A stretch of DNA of 34,006 bases, from contig QNBX01000030.1 in NCBI GenBank assembly GCA_003644265.1, positions 1-34,006 of the forward strand. The letters run 5' to 3'. Source of the stretch: Planctomycetota bacterium (GTDB lineage Bacteria > Planctomycetota > B15-G4). The notes under the pieces are model-generated. The model was not told where the DNA came from and ran no database searches. It was given only the letters and a program-made list of their open reading frames with translations. The translations under genes and the position numbers were made by a program. Shown one piece after another: positions 25,870 to 32,841 of the stretch (positions within the stretch are counted from its first letter, which is position 1; each line of letters begins with the position of its first letter).

Positions 25870-27470
25870 GGGGAGACGCTCCTGAGCTGCCCTGCCACCA
25901 CGCCCTGCCAGACGCCTGACACGGCGGTCTGACCGGTGACGTTGGCGGAGCCGCTGGCGCCGTCGCCCGACTCCATCTGCAGCGTGATGCCCACCTGGCT
26001 GATGGACTCGTGGCGCACGGTCTGGGTCATGGCCTGCACACCCGCGAGGCGGTACGCGACGGACGCGGCGTGGGTCAACAACGGCCCACCGGGCGCGGCT
26101 CCCAGCGCCACGCCGCTGTTCTGTGCCGACGCCAGCGGCACCGCGGCGAGCTGCACCGAGCCGGGGCCCTGCAAGCTGAGCACCAGGCTGTAGGCCACGC
26201 CGGGCTGCACCAGGTAGCCGAGCGCCGTTAGGTTCAACTCGATCTCGGTGCCGGGCGTCTCGACCTGCAGCGTGAACACGTCGCCGCCCTCGCCATGGTC
26301 GCCGCAGCAGCCGAAGTAGTCGCCATGAGCCAGGTGCGCGTCCACGGCGGCAGGCGCGATCTCGATGGCGTGGGCGTTGGCCGGATTGCCTGGCGGAACG
26401 TGACACATGATGACCTTGCCCCCGGGAGTACTCGAGGCGCACTCGTCGGGATCATGATCGTGGCCACCGCCGTGCTCCCCCGTGGGCGAGAGCACCCAGG
26501 TGGCCGAACCCAGCGGCAGGTAGATGGCCGGAACGCTGACCGCCCCCAGCGCCGGGCCGACGGGGCGCGCATCGTCCGGCGCCCGGGCTCGGAACAGCTC
26601 GACCACCAGGGTCGAAGCCGAGCCGGGAGGAGGCGCGTCGCCCGACGCGCAGTCGCCCAGGCTGTCACCGTGGGCCAGGTGGGCCTCCACGGCCGGCTCG
26701 CCCACCGAGAGGGTGTGCGCGTTGGCCGGGTTGCCGGGCGGGATGTGGCAGATGGTGACCTTGTTGCCGTTCCCATTGCCGTTCCCATTGCCATTGCCAT
26801 TGCCATTCCCGTTCCCACTCGGCGCGTCGGAGTCACCGCTCACGGCCTGGTTGGGGTCATCGGGGATGTCCTCCACGAAGCTGATGGCCAAGCCGAGCGT
26901 CTCCAGGTTGGCGTGCAGCGCGTGCTCGGAGACCTGCTCGACCGCATCGAACTCATCCGGCACGTCGGACGACATGGTGAAGCCGAGCGCCAGCGGCAGC
27001 CCGCTCTCGAGCGCCAGGGCCTCGGGGTCACCTGCCTGCGCCGGTGCCGACCACCAGGTGCGCTGCTCGTTCAGAGGCTCCCCGTCCCGCAGGCGCTCGA
27101 CCTCGCGGGTCGAGAACCCCAGGGACTCCACACCCTTCAGCAGGGGACCGCTCAGGCCCGAGGGCCGGGTCACATGCAGCGTCGAGCCGGCCAGCTCGAA
27201 GCGGGTCACGGCCCCGTTGGCGTCGGCCACCTCCAGCAGGTGCGAGCTGGGCTGCTCGACCCACCAGGCGTGCCGCACCATGTCACTCATGAGCGCGACG
27301 GCCTCTTCGGGACCGCTGCCCGCCTCCCCGCGGACACGCTGGACGTGTTCGCCGAAGAGCGTCATGCCTGACGCGAGCGCCACCATCACGAGGGCGCTGG
27401 AGGCGGTGGCGATCAGGAGTTCGGGGAGCGTGAACCCACGCTCACGTGTGCTTCGATCCGGAATGGACAT
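25866..27470 (-). CDS. PilW-like pseudopilin carrying two CHxPPGNPANAH modules
   Basis: A 534-residue first gene of the operon, much longer than typical PilW/GspJ (~200-350). The leader MSIPDRSTRERG12 precedes FTLPELLIATASSALVMVAL with Glu at mature position 5. Residues ~40-215 have PilW-like texture (HVQRVRGEAGSG, EEAVALMSDMVRHAWWVEQ). A (Gly-Asn)9 linker at 219-236 follows, then the module KVTICHIPPGNPANAHTLSV with HLAHGD (237-274), a beta region, an acidic His stretch (GEHGGGHDHDPDEC), a second module KVIMCHVPPGNPANAHAIEI with HLAHGDYFGCC (352-389), and a beta-rich end. The CHxPPGNPxNAH module occurs in many extracellular bacterial proteins, often after Gly-Asn repeats; its function is not established to my knowledge. 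Its conserved Cys and His could bind metal (inference). The ATG at 27470 has no strong Shine-Dalgarno; an upstream ATG at 27503 is less likely. Confidence 0.85.
   Translation of the reverse strand: MSIPDRSTRERGFTLPELLIATASSALVMVALASGMTLFGEHVQRVRGEAGSGPEEAVALMSDMVRHAWWVEQPSSHLLEVADANGAVTRFELAGSTLHVTRPSGLSGPLLKGVESLGFSTREVERLRDGEPLNEQRTWWSAPAQAGDPEALALESGLPLALGFTMSSDVPDEFDAVEQVSEHALHANLETLGLAISFVEDIPDDPNQAVSGDSDAPSGNGNGNGNGNGNGNGNGNKVTICHIPPGNPANAHTLSVGEPAVEAHLAHGDSLGDCASGDAPPPGSASTLVVELFRARAPDDARPVGPALGAVSVPAIYLPLGSATWVLSPTGEHGGGHDHDPDECASSTPGGKVIMCHVPPGNPANAHAIEIAPAAVDAHLAHGDYFGCCGDHGEGGDVFTLQVETPGTEIELNLTALGYLVQPGVAYSLVLSLQGPGSVQLAAVPLASAQNSGVALGAAPGGPLLTHAASVAYRLAGVQAMTQTVRHESISQVGITLQMESGDGASGSANVTGQTAVSGVWQGVVAGQLRSVSP
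26763..26816. repeat. Gly-Asn coding hexanucleotide repeat
   Basis: Nine hexamers encode (Gly-Asn)9 on the minus strand in the PilW-like gene. Codons alternate GGN with AAT/AAC. Units differ by one or two bases, so slippage is partly damped. The repeat works as a flexible linker before the first CHxPPGNPANAH module. Confidence 0.92.
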
Positions 27471-27478
27471 AGGCAGCG

Positions 27479-27515
27479 TCTCTCTCACTGCTCTCCATAT
27501 CATTCTCTCTCACTG
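27479..27515 (-). promoter_or_regulatory. Direct repeats upstream of the pseudopilin operon
   Basis: Two identical copies of tctctctcactg (27479-27490 and 27504-27515) with a 25-bp period lie just upstream of the PilW-like start. In the gene's direction they read cagtgagagaga. Spacing of about 2.5 helical turns suits a regulator that binds direct repeats, but purine-rich repeats could also be a translational element. Function is inferred. Confidence 0.4.
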
Positions 27516-27586
27516 TCAGGCCCTTCATCGGCCCCGTGGCTGCGCGAGTTGGGCAGAGAATCGTGAGTCTTCTGCGGCACACCTGA

Positions 27587-27607
27587 GCGGCGCTGCGCGT
27601 GCGCCGC
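27587..27607 (-). terminator. Candidate terminator of the phospholipase D gene
   Basis: A perfect 7-bp stem (gcggcgc/gcgccgc) with a 7-base loop lies 41 nt beyond the phospholipase D stop and upstream of the pseudopilin operon on the same strand. There is no U-tract. Its position between two transcription units supports a terminator role weakly. Confidence 0.38.
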
Positions 27608-27648
27608 CGTGGAGGTCGTGCTGCGTGACTCCTCCCGTCCAAAGGACG

Positions 27649-29250
27649 TCAGAGCTGGTCCTCGATCGGGAGAATCCCCAGGAACCACGCGTTGAAACGC
27701 TGCCACCAGCCGCTGTGCGGGTCCTTGTTGAAGGCCAGCAGGCGCCCGCCCACCACGCTCAGCCAGACCACGTCGCCGTCGGTGTCGAGCAGCAGGCGAA
27801 AGGCGTTGTCGGGCAGCACGCCCTCGTCCAGGTGCGCGGCCACGAGGGCCCCCAGCTCCGGGCTGTCCACCAGCAGCCCGACCTCCATGTTGATGTGCGC
27901 CGAGCGCGGGTCCATGTTGAAGCTGCCGATGAACACCAGGCGCTCGTCCACCACCAGCGCCTTGGTGTGCAGGCTGGCGCGGGACTCGGCTGAGAGGCGA
28001 GACCAACGGTGCATCACGTCCGGGTCGGGACGCAGCTCGTACAGGTCGACGCCGGCCTCGAGCATCTCCTCGCGGTAGTTGGCGTAGCCGGAGTGGGCCG
28101 CCAGCACGTCGTTGGTCACCAGCGAGTTGGTCAGCACGCGCACCTCCACACCGCGCTCCACCAGCTCGCGCATGGTCTCCACGCCACGCTCCGTCGGCAC
28201 GAAGTACGACACCTCCAGGTGGAGCTCTTGCTCGGCGCCCGAGATCACCTCGCGCAGGCGCCGGACGATTTTGGCGTCCGCGTCGATCACCTTGCTGGGG
28301 TCGTCGTGCAGCACCTCCACGGGGGCCCAGATGAGCCGATCACGCACGCCCTCCAGGTGATTCATGATCTTGGCGAGGTCATGCTCGAGCTCGTAGGGGT
28401 AGTCGACATCGACGAGTTCCTCATGCAGGGCGGCGCGGGCGGCGTCGGGCGTGGCGGGCTCACGGACGAAGGCGTCAAAGGGGATGGAGTGGAGGTCGTT
28501 CCAGAACTCGTCGAACAGCGCGGACATCTCGCGCACCGCGGGGCCGGCGGCGATCAGGTCGAGGTCGCGGAAGTTGGAGCCCGTGTCCACGCCGAAGTAG
28601 TGGTCGCCGATGTTGCGCCCGCCCACCATCGCCAGGGCGCCGTCCATCACCATCAGCTTGTTGTGCATGCGATGATTCACGCGCCCAGCGTCCAGCACCA
28701 TGTCGAGCAGCTTGCCCCGGGCGGCGAAGGGGTTGAACGAGCGCACCTCGACGTTGGGGTGCCCGCCCAGCGCGGAGATGCGTGCGCCGCGGTCGCCCAC
28801 GCCGATGTCGTCCAGCAGCACACGCACACGCACGCCCCGATCGGCGGCGGCCAGCAGGCGCTCGACCAGCATGCGGCCCGTCGTGTCCCCGCTCCAGATG
28901 TAGTACTGCAGGTCGAGCGAGCGCTCGGCCAGGTCCGCCATGGCCATGCGGCCGTTGAAGGCGTCCTGGCCGTAGCGCACGGGGTACACGCCGGAGAGAC
29001 CGGGGTGCGCCTCAGCCGCGGCTCCGAAGAGCCGCCCCACGCTGGTCTGCTCGGGCTGATCGAAGGCATAGCTGACCGTGCGCGGGTAGTCGAGCGGCAG
29101 GCCGCCGCAAGCGGGCAGCAGCGCCAACAGCGCCAGAGCCCGCGCAGCGCCGCGCGGACCACGTGGCCGAGGCGCTCCATCACGGTGGCGGACGCTGAGA
29201 GCAGACACGGCAGGGGCATGAACTCGCGCGGGGCGGGGACGCCACAGCAT
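27649..29250 (-). CDS. Phospholipase D / cardiolipin synthase-like lipoprotein
   Basis: A 533-residue protein (from the ATG at 29250) with two HxK(x)4D motifs: H196-N-K198 ... D203 (MHNKLMVMD, then GGRNIGD) and H428-T-K430 ... D435 (LHTKALVVD, then GSFNMDPRS). These are the catalytic pairs of the phospholipase D superfamily, which act through a phosphohistidine. The N-terminus has a hydrophobic run ending LLPACGG, a lipobox, so the protein is probably an anchored lipoprotein. Layout is closest to the ClsC type, which makes cardiolipin from PG and PE, but a nuclease or other phosphodiesterase is possible. The start is uncertain: GTG codons at 29277 and 29208 are alternatives, and none has a good Shine-Dalgarno. 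The gene is alone on the minus strand, 123 bp downstream of the dehydrogenase gene. Confidence 0.88.
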   Translation of the reverse strand: MLWRPRPARVHAPAVSALSVRHRDGAPRPRGPRGAARALALLALLPACGGLPLDYPRTVSYAFDQPEQTSVGRLFGAAAEAHPGLSGVYPVRYGQDAFNGRMAMADLAERSLDLQYYIWSGDTTGRMLVERLLAAADRGVRVRVLLDDIGVGDRGARISALGGHPNVEVRSFNPFAARGKLLDMVLDAGRVNHRMHNKLMVMDGALAMVGGRNIGDHYFGVDTGSNFRDLDLIAAGPAVREMSALFDEFWNDLHSIPFDAFVREPATPDAARAALHEELVDVDYPYELEHDLAKIMNHLEGVRDRLIWAPVEVLHDDPSKVIDADAKIVRRLREVISGAEQELHLEVSYFVPTERGVETMRELVERGVEVRVLTNSLVTNDVLAAHSGYANYREEMLEAGVDLYELRPDPDVMHRWSRLSAESRASLHTKALVVDERLVFIGSFNMDPRSAHINMEVGLLVDSPELGALVAAHLDEGVLPDNAFRLLLDTDGDVVWLSVVGGRLLAFNKDPHSGWWQRFNAWFLGILPIEDQL

Positions 29251-29353
29251 AACCAGCTCGCCGCCGGCTCCCGGCACTTGCTCACCGGGCGCTCGTCAAC
29301 CCGCTCCGGGGCGTCGCCCCACCGGCCGGCGCCCAGCTTGGGCCGCTCGCGCA

Positions 29354-29400
29354 GCGCGTCAACCGCGGCGCGTCAACCGCGGCGCGTCAACCGCGGCGCG
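29354..29400. repeat. 14-bp tandem repeat (gcgcgtcaaccgcg) at the dehydrogenase 3' end
   Basis: Three perfect copies (29354-29395) and a five-base partial. The dehydrogenase stop (tca at 29373-29375 on the plus strand) falls in the second copy, so the last eight codons and the stop come from repeat or repeat-edge sequence. The unit is not a multiple of three, so copy changes alter the C-terminus. Confidence 0.93.
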
Positions 29401-30311
29401 CCAAGCTCAGCTGGCCAGCTGGCCAGCGGGCCGTCGGGGATGCCGGCGTTGCGGCGAACCGTGCGCGCGATGCTGGACATGTCCTCGTCCCCGTGGCCGG
29501 CGTGGATCAGACCGTCCTCCTGGGTGGCCACGTAGCTGGCCACCGGCAGGGGGATGCCGTGGGCCCGCGCCGTGTCCAACGCGATGCCGAGGTCCTTGCG
29601 GTGCAGGCGCACGCGAAAGCCCAGCGGGTAATGGTCGGCGCGCATGTTGGGGCCGCGGTTGGTCAGCACCCAGGAGGACGCAGCGCCGTGCTCGATGGCC
29701 GCCATGACGCGCTCGGCGTCGGCACCCGCGCGATGGGCCAGCACCATGCCCTCGGCCACGCCCTGGTAGACACCCGCCAGCACCACCTGGTTGACGGCCT
29801 TGGCGATCTGCCCGCAGCCCACCGGGCCCACGCGAGTGATGGCGCCGCCGATCACGTTCAGCACCGGCAGCGCCCGCGCGAAGTCCTGCTCGCTGCCGCC
29901 GCACATGATGGCCAGGCTGGCGTTCAGCGCGCCCTCGCTGCCGCCGCTCACGGGCGCGTCGACGAAGCCCACGCCCCGCTCGGCGAAGACCGCCGCCATG
30001 CGCCGCGCGCCCTCGGGCGAGATGGTGGAGCAGTCGATCACCAGGGCGCCCTTTGCCAGCCCGGCCAGGGCGCCGGTGTCCGCGTCGGTCAGCACCTGCT
30101 CGGCGTCGGCCGTGTCGGAGACGCAGCTCAGCACGACCTCGGCGCCGGCCGCGGCCTCGGCCGGCGTGGCGGCGGCGGCGGCTCCCAACTCCAGCAGGGG
30201 CCGCTCCCGCGAGCGGGTGCGGTTGTGCACGCGGACCTCATGGCCTGCGCGCACGAGGTGGCTCGCCATGGGCGCGCCCATGGTCCCGAGGCCGATGACT
30301 GCGATCTTCAT
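29373..30311 (-). CDS. NAD(P)-dependent beta-hydroxyacid dehydrogenase (3-hydroxyisobutyrate dehydrogenase family)
   Basis: A 312-residue protein with the N-terminal Rossmann motif G7-L-G-T-M-G12, VHNRTRSR after beta-2, the substrate motif DAPVSGGSEGA (118-128) and the catalytic GCGQIAKAVNQV with K171 and N174. The C-terminal helical domain carries FRVRLHRKDLGIALDTARAH. The family oxidises 3-hydroxyisobutyrate, tartronate semialdehyde (reverse) or related beta-hydroxyacids; the substrate is not determined by these motifs. The C-terminal end (PRLTRRG) is encoded in the 14-bp repeat array. The ATG at 30311 has no clear Shine-Dalgarno. The 211 bp upstream are shared with the divergent small lipoprotein gene. 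Confidence 0.93.
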   Translation of the reverse strand: MKIAVIGLGTMGAPMASHLVRAGHEVRVHNRTRSRERPLLELGAAAAATPAEAAAGAEVVLSCVSDTADAEQVLTDADTGALAGLAKGALVIDCSTISPEGARRMAAVFAERGVGFVDAPVSGGSEGALNASLAIMCGGSEQDFARALPVLNVIGGAITRVGPVGCGQIAKAVNQVVLAGVYQGVAEGMVLAHRAGADAERVMAAIEHGAASSWVLTNRGPNMRADHYPLGFRVRLHRKDLGIALDTARAHGIPLPVASYVATQEDGLIHAGHGDEDMSSIARTVRRNAGIPDGPLASWPAELGAPRLTRRG

Positions 30312-30522
30312 GCTGCTCTGGCGTCCGTGTGGGGCGAAGCGCGCGGGCCGCGGGACCGGCCGCTTGAGCGGCGATCATGCCACGCCGGACCCTCACGTCG
30401 AGATCGTCGCGCCCAAGCCCCTGCCGGCGCTACGATGGCAGCTCATCCCAGACCCCGCTGGCTCGCGCCCAGGCTGCGTACCCTCGCGCCCACGGTCGGC
30501 CCAGCAATCGGAGAGACCCAGC

Positions 30523-30873
30523 ATGAAGATCCTGCTCACGATCACCGCCGTCCTGGCCCTCGGGCTCGGCTCCTGCAGCGGCGAGACCGCCGACGACACA
30601 AGCGAGTCCCAAGCGAGCCACACTCTCGGAGCGATGGGCATGACCGTCGTCCACCTGCACGACACCATCGCGCGCTGTGGCTGCGCGATCGAGGAGGTCG
30701 GCGAGTGTGGCAACTACGTGCAGATCGACGGCTCGTTCGTGGAACTCACCAACTCCAAGAAGCTGGGGCTGGGCGAGATGGCCTGGTGCGGCCAGGACGG
30801 CGTCCGGGTGCAGACCGCCGGCGAACTGAGTGACGGCGGCTACGTGGCCGCCGAACTCACGCCTATCGACTGA
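30523..30873 (+). CDS. Small cysteine-containing lipoprotein
   Basis: A 116-residue protein. The ATG at 30523 follows GGAGAG seven bases upstream. MKILLTITAVLALGLGSC is a lipoprotein signal with lipobox LGSC (Cys18). The mature part has a core of ARCGCAIEEVGECGNYVQID and later EMAWCGQDGVRVQTAGE, with four Cys that could form two disulfides or bind a metal. There is no recognisable enzyme motif; the CGCxIEEVGxCGNYxxxDG pattern looks like a small planctomycetal family, but I cannot name a function. It is a single gene, divergent from the dehydrogenase. Confidence 0.82.
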   Translation: MKILLTITAVLALGLGSCSGETADDTSESQASHTLGAMGMTVVHLHDTIARCGCAIEEVGECGNYVQIDGSFVELTNSKKLGLGEMAWCGQDGVRVQTAGELSDGGYVAAELTPID

Positions 30874-31202
30874 CGCAGGCCCGGGCGGCGGCCAAAACGC
30901 GCGAATTTCCTTCCTCCGCTCTGACATGCAGCGAGCTCCATTTCAACCCCTTCAGCAGACTCAGGACCGGATTCCACGGGGTCGGATTGCAAGCCCCTGT
31001 CGATACCTGTGCCATCCCCCCCACGATCGCAACACGGAACCCCCAGTCAGGCGTATCGTCAGGTCTTCGGGAGAGACGCGCCAGCCATCGAGCAGCGGCA
31101 TCGCTCGGCGTGTTTCGAAGACGCACGTCATGCCTCTTCATGGACTCAAGCCAGTGAAGGAGTTCGCCATCAATCACAAGAGAACATCGGGGGATGTAGC
31201 TC
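30874..31202. other. Less GC-rich intergenic region
   Basis: A 329-bp stretch visibly less GC-rich than its surroundings, between the small lipoprotein gene and the secreted protein gene. I see no convincing gene. On the minus strand a frame here reads SRRPDDTPDWGFRVA, faintly like the C-terminus of formylglycine-generating-enzyme domains, without the rest of that fold. The last bases carry the Shine-Dalgarno (ggggga) of the next gene. Confidence 0.5.
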
Positions 31203-32729
31203 ATGAGTAAGCAATGGATGATCCGCACCCTATTGTTGACAGCCGCCATCGGGCTGGCAATCGCACCCGTCGCCACGGGCCAGACCGTCCTCATCCTGGG
31301 TGGCACCGTGTCCGGCGGCGCCGCCAGTCTCGAGGCTACCAAGGCCATGGATGCCGGCATGAGCGTCGAGGTCGTCGATGACGCCGGTTGGCTGGCCAAG
31401 ACCGAGGCCGACTTCTCGACCTATCGGGCGCTGATCCTGGGTGACGCGACCTGCATCAGCATCAACGCGTCCGTCCTGGCAGCCGAATCCAACGCGGCAA
31501 CGTGGGCCGCCGCCGCCTCGGGCAACATCATCATCATGGGGAGCGACCCGGAGTTCCACGCCTCCCAAGGCGGCGAGGCGTACACGGAGTCGGGCATCGA
31601 TTTCGCACTGGCCGATGCCGACAACACTGGCGCGTACATCACGCTCAGTTGCTACTACCACGGCGTCGCGCCGAACACACCCGTACCGCTGCTCGACGGC
31701 TTCGCGCCCGGTGGCTTCACGGTGAAGGGCGTGGGCTGCTTCAACGACGCCCACATCGTGGCATCGCACCCCGCGATGGACCCGCTCACCGACGTACTGC
31801 TGTCCAACTGGGGTTGCTCGGTGCACGAGGCCTTCGACATGTGGCCGGACGTAGGACTCAGCCCCTTCCTCGTGCTGGCCATCGCCGAGAACGCGGGCGG
31901 AGAGTTCACGGCAGCGGACGGCTCCGTCGGTACGCCCTACATCCTCGCCCGCGGCGAGGATCTCTCGGTCATCAGCGACATCACGCTGACCCCCGAGGAG
32001 AGCCTGGGGCTGGCCCTGGGCAGCGAGTGCTGCCTGACCGCCACCGTCACTGAAGACGACGTGCCGCTCATGGGCGAGACGGTGCACTTCGAGATCATCG
32101 CCGGCCCGCAGTCCCCCCAGAGCGCCGATATCGTCACGGACGTGAACGGTGAGGCGGTGTTCTGCTACTCGGGCTTCGTCGAAGGCGTCGACACCATCGT
32201 GGCCAGCTTCGAGGACAGCGGGGGTACGACCCAGTCTTCGAACCAGGCCGTCTGTGAGTTCATCGCCGAATGCCACCTCGTGATCGGAAGCGACAGCGGG
32301 AGCTCGGGTGCTTGGCAGCCCGACTACCACGTGTTCCACCCGCAGGTGGGACAGGTGCAGGAGAGCCACCCGGTGCTGATGGACGACATCCCGGCGTTCC
32401 CGCTCCCCAGTGGCGTCAGCGCCGTCGCGACCGTCAGTGCCATCGGAGTCGCTCCGCATTGGGTGCCGATCACCACGAGCGGCGTGCCCCTGCCCGACTG
32501 GATGGCTGACGACATGCTCTTCTCGGTCGAGGTGGTCATGTGGAACCCCGTGGCATTGCCGGCCACTCCTGAGCTGGACTCACCCACCCTGGTCGTGGCG
32601 GTCACGCCCAACGGCAGGGTGCGCACCAGCCTCACCGGCAGCGGGGCCATCGACATCTGGGCGGAGACGTACACCGACGCCGACGGCCAGCGTTGGATCC
32701 GGTTCCCGTTCCAGGTTCCGGGCTTCTAG
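31203..32729 (+). CDS. Secreted multi-domain protein with Rossmann-like N-domain and Big-1-like domain
   Basis: A 508-residue protein. The ATG at 31203 follows ggggga eight bases upstream. Residues 1-26 form a signal peptide ending ATGQ. Residues ~27-255 form an alpha/beta domain (TVLILGGTVSGGAASLEATK, YRALILGDATC, GNIIIMGSDPEFHASQGG, ITLSCYYHG, NWGCSVHEAFD) resembling class I glutamine-amidotransferase-like folds. As I recall, similar domains recur in secreted actinobacterial and myxobacterial proteins, with no known function. Residues ~262-350 look like a Big-1 Ig domain (CCLTATVTEDDVPLMGETVH, VDTIVASFED). Residues ~355-508 are beta-rich and unrecognised. It is probably exported and extracellular; no anchoring motif is visible. 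Cysteines are frequent for this genome and may form disulfides. Confidence 0.82.
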   Translation: MSKQWMIRTLLLTAAIGLAIAPVATGQTVLILGGTVSGGAASLEATKAMDAGMSVEVVDDAGWLAKTEADFSTYRALILGDATCISINASVLAAESNAATWAAAASGNIIIMGSDPEFHASQGGEAYTESGIDFALADADNTGAYITLSCYYHGVAPNTPVPLLDGFAPGGFTVKGVGCFNDAHIVASHPAMDPLTDVLLSNWGCSVHEAFDMWPDVGLSPFLVLAIAENAGGEFTAADGSVGTPYILARGEDLSVISDITLTPEESLGLALGSECCLTATVTEDDVPLMGETVHFEIIAGPQSPQSADIVTDVNGEAVFCYSGFVEGVDTIVASFEDSGGTTQSSNQAVCEFIAECHLVIGSDSGSSGAWQPDYHVFHPQVGQVQESHPVLMDDIPAFPLPSGVSAVATVSAIGVAPHWVPITTSGVPLPDWMADDMLFSVEVVMWNPVALPATPELDSPTLVVAVTPNGRVRTSLTGSGAIDIWAETYTDADGQRWIRFPFQVPGF

Positions 32730-32841
32730 CCTTCGCTCCGGTTCCCTGTTGACGGGGACCAAGAGCAGCAGTTCCCAGCGCCCGTCGCCTGGGGTCGCAA
32801 CGACCCGGGGCGGCGGGCGGCTTGCTTGCCAGATCGCTTTC

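Noticed and set aside
29354..29400. Integron or attachment site
   Set aside because: The repeats are simple tandem copies with no integrase, core site or cargo gene nearby.
30863..31399. 178-aa minus-strand ORF ending near the small lipoprotein gene
   Set aside because: It overlaps the start and signal peptide of the secreted protein gene, has no ribosome binding site and no complete domain. Only a short FGE-like tail resemblance remains.
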